Shown here: positions 21,667 to 34,800 of the stretch, piece after piece
Numbering within the stretch: the stretch's first letter is position 1
Layout of the letters: every line of letters starts with the position of its first letter
Origin: Zygnema circumcarinatum
Lineage: Eukaryota; Streptophyta; Zygnematophyceae; Zygnematales; Zygnemataceae
Length of the DNA stretch: 40,000 nt
Direction: 5' to 3'
NCBI GenBank assembly: GCA_037447605.1
Contig: CM074816.1
Coordinates: forward strand, 357,782 to 397,781
The notes under the pieces: model-generated
What the model saw: only the letters and a program-made list of their open reading frames with translations
Told to the model about the DNA's origin: nothing
The model's database searches: none
Position numbers and translations under genes: made by a program

Positions 21667-22070
21667 AGGGAGAAAGGGAGGGAGAGAATGTAAGAGAGAG
21701 ACAAATGGTAGGAATGCGGGCAGAAAGGCAGCGAAAGAGAGGGAAAGGTGGAGGAAACACGAGAGCGCAAGTGACAATGATACCAGGTGCAAGGATGACA
21801 TAGGGAGGAGGGGGGGGAAAAGAGGAGAGGGGGAGAAGTTGCTGGAGTGGGGCCAGAACAGCGAGGATGACTCGTAGGAAGATGGTGGAAGAGTGTTTCA
21901 AATCATGCAAGAAAGAATAGAGAATTGTATGGAGATTTGATGACAGATGACGAGGCAAAGGGGAAAGCAGGAGACGGAGGTCGAGGAGGAGGATGGAGGG
22001 GGGAGTGGAGAGGGAAGGGGAAATGGGAGCGACAATGAATATGGGGAAAGGAAGGGGGCGGAGTAAGATT
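21667..22070. repeat. Purine-rich tract downstream of GCR1_C gene
   Basis: A GAGAGG/GGGA-rich run that starts right at the stop codon and continues with interruptions to about 22070. It is probably 3' UTR or intergenic simple sequence. Pro/Ser/Leu-rich reverse frames are artefacts. Confidence 0.75.
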
Positions 22071-23916
22071 TGAGAGAAGACGCGGGGCTGTCTTCTTTGG
22101 TGAGGCTGAGGCTAGGCGGCCCGCTCTGGTCGACAAGGTGAAGAGAGGCAACAGCATGTGGAGGAGGCTGCTCAGGGAGATCAACTTGGGCTTCGGCGCA
22201 TGCATTCAGAAGCACAGTGTGGAAATGGGAGGATAATGAAATACGTGGACTTTTGGATTTTTTTTTGCTCAAAGGAAAATCCTTCTCCTGGGTTCACAAG
22301 GGCCTGAACATTTGTCTCTGCTAGTGGCAAACGCCCTGCTTTCAACGGACGAAGTTTAGGTTCCTCTGCCGCGAACTGCCCCCCGACCTTCTGCGCTCAG
22401 ACGTCGAAAAATTGCGCTCCTATGCGACACACATTATGGTGTCGGTCAAGACATGAATTCAAGCTCACAAGGTGTTGCCAGCCGGTAACTGCTCCGGAAG
22501 TAGCTGTGGACACCTTGTCTTTCTGGCCGGAACGGGCAAATCTGCAGACGCTCCGCCCGCAGGGTGTGGCTATTGAGTCTGCCATCGTTTCATTTCTGAG
22601 GTATGTGGGATGACTGCTTGATGGGCACTCATTTGATAGGGTTGGCAGGCGTGTTGATGAGACCTCAAGAACTGCCTCAAAAGTTCCTGATCCCTGCAAT
22701 TTTGCACACTATAGCCCCTTTCTCTCTGCTGTAGCCATTCGTCGGCATTTGTTGATGTTCAAACAATCGTTCTTCACACAATCGACATAGGTTGAACATG
22801 GAGATATGTGCCAGCTCTCACTTATGCCTCTTTCGCTTAGCAGCTGGCCCTTGCAGCAGAGAGGATCTCCTTACATTGTTGGCACCTTTGCAGAAATCTC
22901 TGCTTGAACTTTTGTGAACTTTGGTGTAACTCCTTTGCTAGGTGTACTTCTAAAATCATTCTTTTGCAATTGACCAGGTTCTCCTTTGCATGCTATTGGG
23001 TTGCTTGATTAGCACATTCGCTGCCTGCGATTTTCAGCCCACTAGTGGATCCGCTGTCTTTCCATGCCGGCTGTCCCCTGATGTCATCTTCTTTGATCGG
23101 CTGTTGCAGGCTGCAGAAGCTGAGTCTTGGCGCTGCAGGGGTCGGCGCCTGCCTAGCAAACGCTGACCTTCGTTTGTTCGGCCTTCATCTTCATCTCATC
23201 TTCATCTTGGACTTTGGAATGCACCCAATGGCTAGCTACTGTCCACTCGAGTGTTCCCAGGATAAGGACACCTCTGAAAACCGAAAGCGTTATCACTTGC
23301 ACGGAATGTCGGGCGCGCTGCATTTCCTACTTCAGTTTTTTGAACCGTTGGTTGTTAAAGCAGGAAGTTTCGACTTTGACAAGGTTTTTTAAATAAAAGG
23401 CTTACATAATGAAGGGTCTACTGGAGTTGTGGCTTTGACGTTTTAGTCGGAACGCTTCATATTGAGTTGTGAAACGATTGTGTGCTTGTTAACTTCAGAG
23501 TCGTATAATGTACATGCGACGGCATGCCACATTTAGTGACTAGTCTGACAACATTCACCATCGCCATCTGTTCATCATATATCTCAATGGCCAATAATAG
23601 CATTCATCGAAGCCGGAGACATCACACGGACAACAGACCACATCCTCGAGGGCAGACAAGCGGCTGAGGTCGATTGACTGTAATGAGTCCAACCTGAGCT
23701 ACAACTGCAAAAGTGCAGCGTGAAAACTGCAATGGGGCTGCGTTACATCCAGCAGGATGCCGCCAACCTCACTAGTTCGACTCAATTCGAACACAAAAGG
23801 GACATTTCGTTAGACCCTAGTGCTATGCAGGCTTTTATCTGCACAGAGGTGGCCAGTGCAGCCACTGCGCGGCTGCTAAAGACACAGGGATTCCCCCCTG
23901 AGGCGGACTTCGTAGC
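22071..23916. other. Unassigned region, possible broken coding block
   Basis: About 1.8 kb with no recognised gene. At 22330-22620 the plus strand has coding-like composition split over two frames (for example FLCRELPPDLLRSDVEKL, then APEVAVDTLSFWPERANLQT), which may be an old pseudogene or chance. A plus-strand AATAAA at 23392-23397 could end a transcript from the GCR1_C gene or an unrecognised one. The rightmost part is the 3' UTR of ARABIDILLO. Confidence 0.35.
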
Positions 23917-26900
23917 TTACAAACCCACATTCTCCGCCATGGACTGCAGCCTCTTCTCGCAGACAGTCAGGTTCCGGAGCACCACTCTGATAAACGCTTT
24001 TGCCTCCACCGTCTGATAAGAGAGAGCGGCTGCCGAGCGCAGACGGTGCCCTTCTCCCTTCCCTTGCGCGTTGCCTTGCAGAAGAACCGTGTGGTGAAGA
24101 GCATGCTTCCCAAGGGGCATTGTGAACTGCAGGAGAGCAAACGCCGCACAGGTTCGTAGCACAGGGAACCGTGGATTCCGCAGCATTTTTACAAAGCGGG
24201 ATAACTCGGCGCCGCTGTAGACCCACGATGAGTGTTTAAAGTTAGAGGAACTCTGTGTGATGAATGTAAAAAATTAACTCTTTGTGGACAACCATTAGTT
24301 GGGTGACAGAGTAACAACAACTACTCTTTCTAAAAACTTCACACTTTCGACAAGCCAGTTCAGTCCGATCTTCCTTTCTACCTGCGTTGTTGTCCTCTAC
24401 ATCCACCATCCCAACAAGGCAAGAAAATATGTGCCAACCTTAACTTTTTGCTTTTCTTTCCGCAGAGGGGGGGGAGGGTGAAAGCAGATGCAGTGAATAC
24501 TAAGTAAGGTGACCGACCTGCATCGGAGATGGCCTGCCTCCGGAATCGCTGCGTCCTTAGCTACCTGCGCGAGAGCAACTTCTCCTGCCGCTCCCACCTC
24601 TCCCACAGCTCCGGCAGCAGCCACACTTGCGGGATGCATACATGAACGAAGGAAGGCTTCGATGGAGGGAAGGGCCAATAGCCGCCCTTCAACCATTTCT
24701 TTTCCACCGTTGCAGCTCCTATGTTTACCCAAACCCCACCCCACGTAAGAGTCAGAGATTACCTTTGAGACCGAAAAGCTGCAGTCAAGCATACAGAGCT
24801 GAGCAATCTCACACATCTGCTTGCATCCATCAGGAGATGGAAGCGGATGGCAGCTGTTGGGGAGGTGATGAAGGGGGTGAAAGAGGGAGAGAACAACATA
24901 GGTGGTGGAATGGGGTTGGGAGAGTGAAGGGAAGGGTAAGCCACACACGTGTCAGAAAGCTATTAGGAATTGAGAGTGATTGAGTACCCGCAATCAAACA
25001 TGTAAGCCAATGCCAAAGCTGCCATGAAACGCGCCATAGGAGACTGCGAAGTTGTGCATAGCTGCACTAAAGCCGGAACTCCTCCTTCCTCCACAATCAT
25101 GGCTGCATTGTTCCGGTTGAATGCTAAGTTCCAAAGCGCACCTGCCGCTGTTTCATGGACATCCTGCAGACAGCCCTCGCATGCATGTACTCATGTTAGA
25201 TTCATACATGTAGTCATGTTCGATTCATGCATGTAGTCATGTTAGATCCATGCATGTACTCATGTTATGTAGTCAGGTTAGATCTACAGTTCCAAAAAGA
25301 CTGAAAGAGACAAAGCAATCAGGGGATTGCCAAAACACACAGGGCCACCAATATAAGCGACTGATTTACAAGCTAAAGATCACATGCTTCTTTTGCAAAG
25401 GTCGAGATTGAGACTCTTTAGTCACATGATTCCCATAACCAAACTTAGAGGGAATAGAGACTAGGGCTCGATGCCGGTTCCTTTACACCAGTTAAAACGT
25501 ATCCACCTAAAACGTAAACGTTCATTTGCATTCGCTTAACTACGTGTGAAAGCATTTCATCTTCCATGTTCGTTCATTTCTGTTCCTACTTGTGCTGCTC
25601 CCGTAAGCACTTAGCTGGAATTACGTTTTACTGGAATTATTTTTATGGATCTCATTTCTTACCATTGTCTGCGACTGAGCAAGGACGATCAGAGGCCCCA
25701 CACCTCCTTCTCGTCCAATGGCAATGCTGCAAATCAGACAGACAACTTCAATATCAATCATGAACGTAAGCCTGTCATCTCAAATTTTTGCAACACTGCG
25801 CACAGAAATCAGAAGGAAACCAATCATGTTCTGGGATATCTCTCCGAAAAGGGAGGCAGCGAGAAAAGAAGTAGCGAGGGAGGAACGGATGTGGGCAAAT
25901 TACAGGTCTTAGCCTCTTGTAATGGCTTGTTCAATTTCATGACCCGAAAGCTGAAGCTGTTTGAAAATTTCTGAGAGATGATAAGGATGCCACATTACCT
26001 GTTTGCTTCACTGACAGATAAACCCCATAGTGCTCCTGCTGCCCTCTCCTGAAGACTAACGGATCCATGGCTGCAGGCTCTTGCTAAGGCCACCTGAACA
26101 TATTAGGATAGCAATAAATCGTCAGGAAATTGAGATGAGATTGTTGAGCCATAATGGGGGGTAGAACAAAAGGAGAGATTGACATTACTAAACAGTCTAA
26201 ACCTTTCAATAGGAGAAGGGTGCAGCTGGGCAGCTCTTTGTTCTTTTCAAACTGCAACTAGACTATGGCAAATAGTTTTGAAGTTTTGATTCTCAAAGCG
26301 CCCCCCCCTTCCCCTTCCCCCCTTCCCCCTCCTCCACCTTTTCCCCTCCCCCACCCCCCTTTCCCCCCCTCCCCTCTCACCACCTCTCCCTCACCCTCTT
26401 CCCCCCCTCTTCCCCCCCTTCCCCCTCACTATCTCCCTTCTTCCCTTCGTAAGTCACCTGCACGACTGACTAAGGACTCCGTTACAGGGCCAGTAACGAT
26501 GACCTAACTGCGACCTAACAACGATGCACAAAGAATAAATGGATGCCTGGAAGCATAGTGTTCATAAATGTATTTTAACAGAAAGAAAGTGAGAACATCC
26601 ACTTGCACTCTTTTCAACTGTGCTGTCTGCTTACTTAAATATTTTGAGTCCAAGTCATCTTCTGAATGGAACTTAAACACCACTACTGATAACAAAAGAA
26701 GGGCTATTGAAGCATGGCTAGAAGAATATATGAATAAATGTAAAGTTATGCTCGATCAGTGAAGCGTCCGGGAAAGTGAACAGTGAAGATAAATAAAGAT
26801 GAAGCTATGCTCACCAAAGCTTCAACTCCTCCCACACTCGCTATGGCCTCCCGATTTCGATCATCAAACGATAAATTCCAAAGTGCTCCAGCAGCCTCTT

Positions 26901-29900
26901 GCCTGCGAAATTAGCCAAACGAGGCCGGAAAAAGCAAAAAGCACACACAAAGCATTACTCATTGGTTGAACTGTCCCCACTCAACGTCTTTCATTGCTTA
27001 GGCATAAGCAGACTTAAATTGCCACTCGCTATCACTTATAACCTTGAAGCGGGTAACACCGGCTATGTCACCCAATCGGTAGTCTGTAAACCTCCTTAGT
27101 CTTTAAGAATTGGAGCTTTACAATGAAGGTAAGAAAACAATGGAGGATAAGGCAACAAGCCAAATAAGGTTGGAGATTGAAAACTCTATGGCGTTATGGA
27201 AGGTCGATGAACAAGTTTTGTAAGATAGCAATGCAGCAATTGACAGGAAAGGTATTCTGGGCATAAGTAAGCACCTGACTCCCTCGTTAGACGATGCCGT
27301 GAGATGCACAAGGGCCTCCAACGCTCCCGCTTCTCGCCCTACAGCTTCTGTATGGCAGTTGCTCTCTCCATGTGCTGCCAAATTACCAAGAGCCCTTGCA
27401 GCCTGCAACCCCACAAATCGAACCATGATACTATGAGAGAAGTTCAAGCTTATCACGATTTTTAAACCACGAGAGGAGCTCAACAACGATCCGCTACTAC
27501 AAGAGAGCGCGCGAAAGAGAGAGAGAGTGAGGAAGAGACTATTCATACCCTCGTTATGACAATTCACGTGACAGGGCCTAATTTTTTTGAATGAGAACAA
27601 GAGTGAGCACAATTACACTTTTCTAATAAATAATTGTTGTCTTCCATCTTACGCCATGTTCTTTCAGGAAAAAATGCATTTGTCCATGCTACTTAAGTCA
27701 AATGCAAATAGCCATAGCACAAGCATAATATTCACACTCCCAGCGGCTTTTGTTGCTTGGACCCACCTGCTCCACGACTCCATCATGTTTGCAGAAGCGA
27801 GCCAATTGGACCAATGCCTTCACTCCTCCTGCTGCTGCTACTGCCATGCTCACTGTGTCATCTGCCGCCAAATTGGCAAGTGCTCCTGCTGCTCGTTCCT
27901 GTTCAAATGAAACAGGAACTTATATAAAGCAACTCTTCAAGGTTCACTCTTCAAAAGGACTCTTTTCATGCATAAGACTTGGCCTCTTCAGGGCATAGCA
28001 TTAACGTCAGTAAGGAAGCGTCAGTATTTATTTGCTTTATCAAGGGCATTTCTTTGTCAGGTACGAATTTAGCAGGTCAGGTCTGCGGAAATGACACTGC
28101 TACTTTTTAGCCACCGGAAATGTCAGGCTTGATGACTTGCAAAGCTGTCCAGATATCGGAAACAACTTCATGTTAAAGATTTACAGTCTGCTAATATTCT
28201 CTTTGAATGAATCTTGCACACTCAAGATCAATAAACACGTCTAAGATACTGTCAATTCACGCTATACAAAATGAAGAGAGAGTGGAATCCAAGTAAAATC
28301 TATAGCAAGTTCACACTCGCAGCTCACCAGAATCCCTTCATTCCCTGGTGTCTGCTTGGCAGTCAAGCCTATAAGGACAGAAATTCCTCCCGCAGCTGCA
28401 ATAAGTGCCTGCAATCATCAAGAACAAGCAACGCTACGTTATTATTTAAAAATTATTCTAAGTCTAAGGAAAAAAAACACTTCAACCCATTAACAAACAC
28501 TACCCGACCATTCCAGCCTATACATTGAGACAAACAACGATCAGAGTTTCACTGACAGCCTGCAGCTGGATGACCACATTGCAAGATGGTTACAGCAAGT
28601 GATTCAACATTCAGCCTGCACTCGAATTGACAACTTCACATGGCCCATTCAATCATCAGCTTGACTTATCCTCACCTTATGCTCTTCTCCTACTGATAGG
28701 TTCCATAGGCCTCCCGCTGCTTCCTCCACAACCCACTTGTTCGAAGACTGAGCCAACTGAGTAAGAACGGCAATACCACCCTCCTGAGCGACTGCTCGCG
28801 CTACCTCAAAGTGCACCGACAAATTAGCCAAAGCCTGCAGAAGCAGAGAAGCCAAGAAGTTAGAGCCCCTTTGTAGTTGTCTTTGAATGAGAGCGAGTAG
28901 CATTCGACCCTCTAAAAGGATGCGTACATCCCCTCTACATAACTTCCCTCAAAACTGACAAAAGCGATTAAGCATAGACAGCGATCGGAGGAAAAGTAGG
29001 GCTTGTTTCTTAACCTTGGCCGCCTCAGCTTGCAGCCCTTCTCTTCTTGCCTGCGCCATAGCCAGTAGCCGCGAAATTCCACCACACTTCAAAACAGCTT
29101 CAGCCCTCTCTTTATCGACAGTAGCATCCACATCATCTACCACAACAAACGTTCCGAGCGCATTGGCTGCCCGTTCCTGTACATCCTCATTCGGACTATC
29201 GAGCAGGGCAACGAGTCCTTGGGCTCCATGCTGCAACCAGAATGTCTCCAAGCCTTCATTTCTCTCCGACATTCTTTGCAAGGAGTGTGCTAAAACCAAT
29301 TCTAGCCAATCACCTAACTTTCTCCACCGCTTCTGTGCTTCCCCTCCCAACCACTGTTCGGCCCATTCAGGTGAGCCCGGACCAGTAAGCAGCCCTGCCG
29401 ATTGCATGGAATCATTTGCCTTCCTTTTGCGGTAAAACAATCCCCCCGTTGATCCTCTTGCCGCCCTTCCTGCAACTCTTCCAGCCACGGACTGTGCAGC
29501 AGGGTCAACCTCTGAAAGATTTGCCTGACTTCTGCTGCAAGCGCCATCTTTCCCCCGCCAAGAAGTGAAGTGTGCCAACGCCTGATTCATGTCGGTCACA
29601 ATTCCAACCACAATCTTTGAACGTGGCAAGCTGCTTATACCTTCTGGAAACACTTCAAATAAAAGGCAATGCATTGCACACAACATTTTCAGACTGGGTA
29701 TCGCCAAAAGCCTTGAAGCGACTGCAGGAGTAATATCAGTTCGGGAGACATCCAAAGCCTCCAAATTGGGCAACGATTGCCAGTGATCAGCCGCGGCTGA
29801 CCATTGGACGGTTGAACCTGCAACTGAAAGCCTCCTTACCTGCTTCAACTCCGCTATAGCTTTCTCATCCACCGGACCGCAATCCACTAAAGCCAGGTCC

Positions 29901-30772
29901 TCTAAATCACTGCAACTAGAAGCTAAAGCAGCAATTGCTTCACCATCTAGTCTCATTAGTCCTCCCAGGCGCACTTTCTTAAGGCGCGGACAACAGAAGG
30001 CAATAATCTTGACAGCGTCGCTTGTGAGTCGCACCGTATCTGCCAAATGGAGAACCTGCAAATGGGGATGTCGAGCCGCCAGCATGGCCATGGTGGCATC
30101 GGTCAAATCTACGCACGCGTCCCCTTTCAGGACTTTCAGCTGAGACGCGCATAGCTTTGCTGCAGAAACTGCTGCTGCACATCCTTTGAGCCGCAGCTCC
30201 TGCAAGTTCGTGCAGCGGACTGCTAATGATTCTGCAGCTTCCGCATCAAAATTGTACGCTCGAACATCCAGATGGTTCCACAATATGGGAGATGCGGACA
30301 ACTGATGCCATGTTTGGCAAACACACGCAAGCCTAGCGACGTCCCGGAATCCCAGAAAGCTGAAAACTCGAATCAGGGTATCGTCTGGCAAGCACTTCCA
30401 ATCTGCCTCGCGAAGCGGCTGCTCAGTTGGTTCTGAAACGTCTTTCGTAGATTCAGTAACGCAGACTTCTTCTTGCTGTGGTGCATCTGTGTCCATCTCA
30501 ACAATTTCATGCACGTCGCCTTCAGCTTCATGGACAGGCTGCTTCAACAATTTCAGTTGTGCCATATCCTCCCTCTGTGCATTGCTGTCTTGCGCCGAAT
30601 CCAAGATTTTGACCCTCCCAACCTCCATGAAGCGGCCACCCCCTCCCCCTGAAGATGAAGATAGGAGCAAGGGAGCGTCTTCTCCTCGCACACTTGGAGC
30701 CCCAATATTGGACTTCACCCTTGGACGGTCCTCAGCTTCATGCTCCGCCTTCCGCTTCGCACGTCTCGTCAT
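23917..30772 (-). CDS. ARABIDILLO: ARABIDILLO F-box / LRR / armadillo-repeat protein
   Basis: Eleven minus-strand exons: 30772-29015, 28834-28676, 28408-28328, 27898-27767, 27402-27275, 26902-26815, 26093-25999, 25726-25663, 25163-24988, 24718-24518, 24214-23917; 1059 residues, all phases closing. Order: basic nuclear signal RRAKRK (3-8); F-box at about 124-170 (WKCLPDDTLIRVFSFLGF); leucine-rich repeats to about 380 (DATMAMLAARHPHLQVLHLA); then armadillo repeats (EEAAGGLWNLSVGEEHK, ERAAGALANLAADD, QEAAGALWNLSFDDRNRE, HETAAGALWNLAFNRNN). The conserved C-terminus reads GAELSRFVKMLRNP and TCAAFALLQFTMPLGKHAL. In Arabidopsis, ARABIDILLO-1/2 promote lateral roots; in moss the homologues affect spore germination. 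The F-box implies an SCF ubiquitin ligase subunit in the nucleus. The segment joining exons 24988 and 24518 is shorter than in Arabidopsis, so that junction is the least certain. Confidence 0.92.
25181..25284. repeat. 23-bp tandem repeat in ARABIDILLO intron
   Basis: About four and a half copies of a 23-base unit, consensus ATGCATGTAGTCATGTTAGATTC, begin at 25181, 25204, 25227 and 25250, with few mismatches; the last copy is rearranged. They lie in the 499-base intron 25164-25662, close to its acceptor-distal end in gene orientation. Each unit has an ATGCATG/ACATGTA palindromic core. Confidence 0.88.
26298..26450. repeat. C-rich (CCCCTTCC) tract in ARABIDILLO intron
   Basis: Irregular CCCCTTCC, CCTCCC and CCCCCT runs within the 721-base intron 26094-26814. 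Nothing else is recognised in that intron. Confidence 0.85.
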
Positions 30773-31832
30773 CTCGCCGCCACTTCAACCTGTGCTCCTG
30801 ATCAACTCTAATCCAATTTGGCACCTTCCTCTGCACAAAGTTCGGCAAATACCCCTTGGTTCTTGCTCCACATGAAGCACTAGCTATTCCTGCTCCATAC
30901 CAAGACAGAAACGAGAGAGAAAGAAATAGAAAGGAGGGAGGGGGGGGGGGAGGGGGGAAGAGGGATGCAGAGACGCACGGAGAGCAGAAAAGAGTGAGGG
31001 GCAAGAAGTCAGTGAGGAAAGCAGAGAAGGCGAGAGCCTTGAAAGAGAAAATAAGAGGCAATGAGAAGCAGAGGGTAAGAAGGAGGGCAAAAAGAGGAGA
31101 GGCAGAGCCAGAGAAGCAAAGGAAATAGTTCGGACAAAAAGGAGGAATGGAGAGTCAGCAGTTGGTGTGAAGAAGAGGGAAGGCAAGCATGGAGGGAAAT
31201 CAGGCAGAGGGTGGTCTGTGAGAGAGAGGCAGACGGAGCGAGAGAGGGGGAACGCGGTAAGAAGAAGAGAGAGAGAGTCAGAGAGAGCCGGGGGAGAGGG
31301 AGGGAGAGCGCTTCCAGGACGCGCAGGGGAGAGCAGAACTTAAGCTGCCACCGGACACGGCACAAAGTACAGAAAGCGGCGGTCGACTCTCCATGCGCCA
31401 GTTCCCGTATCGCTTCAATATTGTATGTTGGAACAGCTGTTCTACTAGATTTTTCGAATTTCATTTTATGTAGACCCATTCATAAGTGACCAGTTCCCTG
31501 CTGTCGTTGTTACGGGCCCACATTTTCGGTATTTCATACATATAGCCGCGTGAAGTCCGGCGTTCTATGCTGCTCATTTTCCGCCGTTTCGCGTAGCTTG
31601 GAACTGAGTTTCTGATGAGAGCAGTTCACATGTGATAAGATTCAGTACTTTGCCACGTCACATGCCATGTTGGATCAAAAGTCAACAGCCAGTAAAAAAT
31701 CGACACCTAGAAGTCAATGAGTTTCTATGCTGGAAATTGGACTGAAACAAATCCACATGTAGCCTTCAAGCTGAAAGGGAGGCTCGTCTACCTTCGTTGC
31801 CTCCCTCGTAGCAGCTTCATCTCTTGCAGGCC
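30773..31832. other. Divergent spacer between ARABIDILLO and cysteine synthase
   Basis: About 1.06 kb between two start codons pointing apart; it must contain both promoters and leaders. It is dominated by the purine tract at about 30900-31330. The rest (31330-31832) is mixed sequence with no clear TATA box or gene. Confidence 0.6.
30900..31330. repeat. Long polypurine tract (polypyrimidine on the ARABIDILLO sense strand)
   Basis: About 430 bases very rich in G and A on the plus strand, including a run of Gs near 30940-30955. Read from ARABIDILLO it is a CT-rich leader or promoter element, a layout also seen before NPL4. Open frames over it are artefacts. Confidence 0.85.
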
Positions 31833-34800
31833 ATGGCGGGCTTAAGGGCGCTCCTGCCGCTTCAAGGGCGCAACGTGGAAGGTTTGCGTGCATTGGAACG
31901 GGGTTCAGGGAAGCTCTCTACAGCTTCTGAGATAAGGCGTGTGAAAGGGAGCTTCTTTTCGCGCCAAGTGGGAGGATTCAAAGGGGAAGGTTTGGAGGCC
32001 GCGCGGATTAGGGTTGGAGTTAGGGTTGGAGTTGGGTATGGAAAGGCCGTCCGGGAGGCTAATCATGCTCTTCAGAAGGTGAGCGCATTAATTTTTAAGA
32101 CACTAATTTTTTTTTTTGAAATCAGGTTCAGAAGAGTATGTTTTTGCACTTCGGCGCACTCAGTTTCTATTGTAGTAGGATACCTTAGGGGGTTTGAGCT
32201 TGCATTTCGTTGATTTATTTGTAAAAAAATGAATTTGGTCCTCAAGGGTCCCCTTTAGAGCTTTTCGCTCCTCTGTCTGCCAAAGGCGCTAGTTCTATTG
32301 CTGATTGTTTCTGTATTTAGCCTGTTTTCTGTATTAATCCATCCAAACAGTGGATGTTAGTACAATCTCCTGGTCTCTGATATACTTTAGTTGTTTTAGC
32401 AGAAGAGCTTGACTTATTGGCTACTTGGAGGGCTACTAAGTCATTGGACTTTGTGAATGTTAGGCCTTGTGTAACTTCACGAGCACTCAGCTGTTGGTTC
32501 GAGATATCTAGACGTGGGTTAAAGCTAAATAACAATATTAAATGCAAGGCAAATTTAATGTGCAATGCGTCTTGTTCAGGTGCTGTCTCCAGGTGAGAAG
32601 CCTAGCTAGGAAGAGTGAGTTATGCACGCTTTTGTTCCCCTTCTAGCTCTCAAATCTGTTTCCCCAATGACTGGCTAAGAACAGCCGCAAATGGTTTCGC
32701 TGCTCCGGTGTTGAGATTTGCTTGTACGGGTTGGTCAACACGCAGCAGTATCAGTGCAGGCCTTTTGCTACGTTAAGAGGAGCTGAAGCGCCACCATTTG
32801 TTGGAGATTTAGGTGTACGAAGTGGCTTCATTGAAGCGGTAAGCTGGTCGCCGGCTGCCTCTCAATTTGGTCTAAATCTCATGATTATTTCCGTTTGTAT
32901 GAAAGTTTTACTATATGTCGATTCTGGGTGACCATGCAGTTTTGAGTTGACCATAACGTTGAGCCAATTAAACCTGAACACATCGAATGCATTGTTTGAG
33001 CTTGTGAGGATCACACCATGTCCAACCAACTTTCTTCTTTCATGAATATGAATCACTCAATGGCAGATGGTGATATGGGTTATGCAATCCAATTCGGAGC
33101 CACTCTTTCGCTGTCCTGTCGTCACATAACCAGGTTGACCACCACAGGACAATAGGAACCTCGGTTGTTGTCTGACGACGATTGCAGATGCGTACACATA
33201 TTGCTACATGAATCATGAAGTTAAATCTCAGAGTTTAGTGTATTTGTCACTTTGTTAATTGAGTTTTGGTCTAAAGAAACTTGCATTAAACAGTGCTTAT
33301 TGCTTGCACACTGTTCGTGCTTGCCTATAAGGCCAATTGTAGAAAGGAACTGGCGCTTGCTAGTCAAAGAAAATGCTTCAAGTATATACTTAATTGATCA
33401 GCAATTGTAGCTGTAAATTTTTCATCTTATCTATACAGATTGGAAACACGCCTCTGATTCGATTGAACAAGGCGAGCGAGGAGACAGGTTGCGAAATCTA
33501 TGGCAAGGTGAAGTTCTCCTCCTTCTAATGATATTTTTTGTTGCTTCTTCGTGACCTCTCGTTGAATTCGTTTGTTTTGCTGTTGAAGTTGTGAAATTAG
33601 AAAGCTTGTGTGATTTTTTTTGCGCGTACACCGTATGAAAATTATCATAGTTGCCTCGCCGTGTTGTGGCTACTGATATTGCCCATATGCTTTCCTGTGG
33701 GGCAGGCTGAATTTCTCAACCCGGGGGGCTCGGTGAAAGATCGTGCAGCTCTCTACATCATCAAGGTGACATCTTACTTGCCACCATTCCTAGTCTTAGC
33801 GTGAATGTTATAGTCTAATACACATCTCCCAGCCCAAATTTTACATAACAGCAGAGCGTCCAAAATAGCTTATTAAATCCCACCACATCAACTTCCATTC
33901 ATGTATGCAATCTCCCTTGTTCATGTTTAAGGTATCATCGTCCAACAATGCAAGAACGAAAATTCGTTCACAAGCAAAGAACCCTAAAAGCCTACAGCCA
34001 TCTACATGACTTTCACAATATGAATACAGGAAACACATACATAGTTTCTTAGCCTTGCCAAGTTTCTATGGTGTCCAATCATCCCATTTCCTGTTGACAG
34101 TTGGGGGGAGCAGGATGCTGAAGAGAGAGGTCTCCTTCAAAAGGGCGGAATCATTGTGGAGGGAACTGCGGGCAATACTGGAATTGGGCTCGCCCTCGTG
34201 GCAAATGCACGAGGGTACAAAACCGTCATAGTCATCCCCGAGACTCAAAGCCAGGTGGCATTCCCTCATTGGCCTGACTGCAGTACTGATCAGTTCAGTT
34301 TTAAACTCTATGCTTCTGTTGGGGTGCTCTGTTGCTGAATGCGAGGAAGAAGAGAGGAGAGAGAAGTGAGAAGAGAGTTGAGAGAGGAGAGAAGAGAGAA
34401 AAGCCCAGCCTTCTCAGCGTTTTATTGATGGGTCATTCTATGCAGGAAAAGAAGGATATGCTGCGGATTGCAGGAGCCACATTGGTGCAGGTGGGCCATC
34501 ATATCTTGTCAGATGTCATCGTGGGACATGTTTTTATCATTTCTCATATATCATTTAAGCTTTCTCTCTTTCGAAGCTTTTCTATATAGAGTTTTTATAC
34601 CTTTGGGTGTCCTAATGATGGCAATTTGGTTCATATTTCGCATTTGAGAGGAGGCAGGTGCCAGCTGTGCCGTACAAAAACCCCAACAATTATGTGAAAT
34701 ATTCGGGGCGACTTGCTGAACATCTTGCACAAGTAGGAGGCCTTCCTTGCTTTCATTAACTCAATCTCTTGAGAATTCCAGCTTAGCGAGCAGATTTTAA

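Noticed and set aside
24769-24850. Extra ARABIDILLO exon on the minus strand
   Set aside because: The borders look good, but inclusion leaves phase 0 where the next exon needs phase 2; kept only as an alternative-splicing question.
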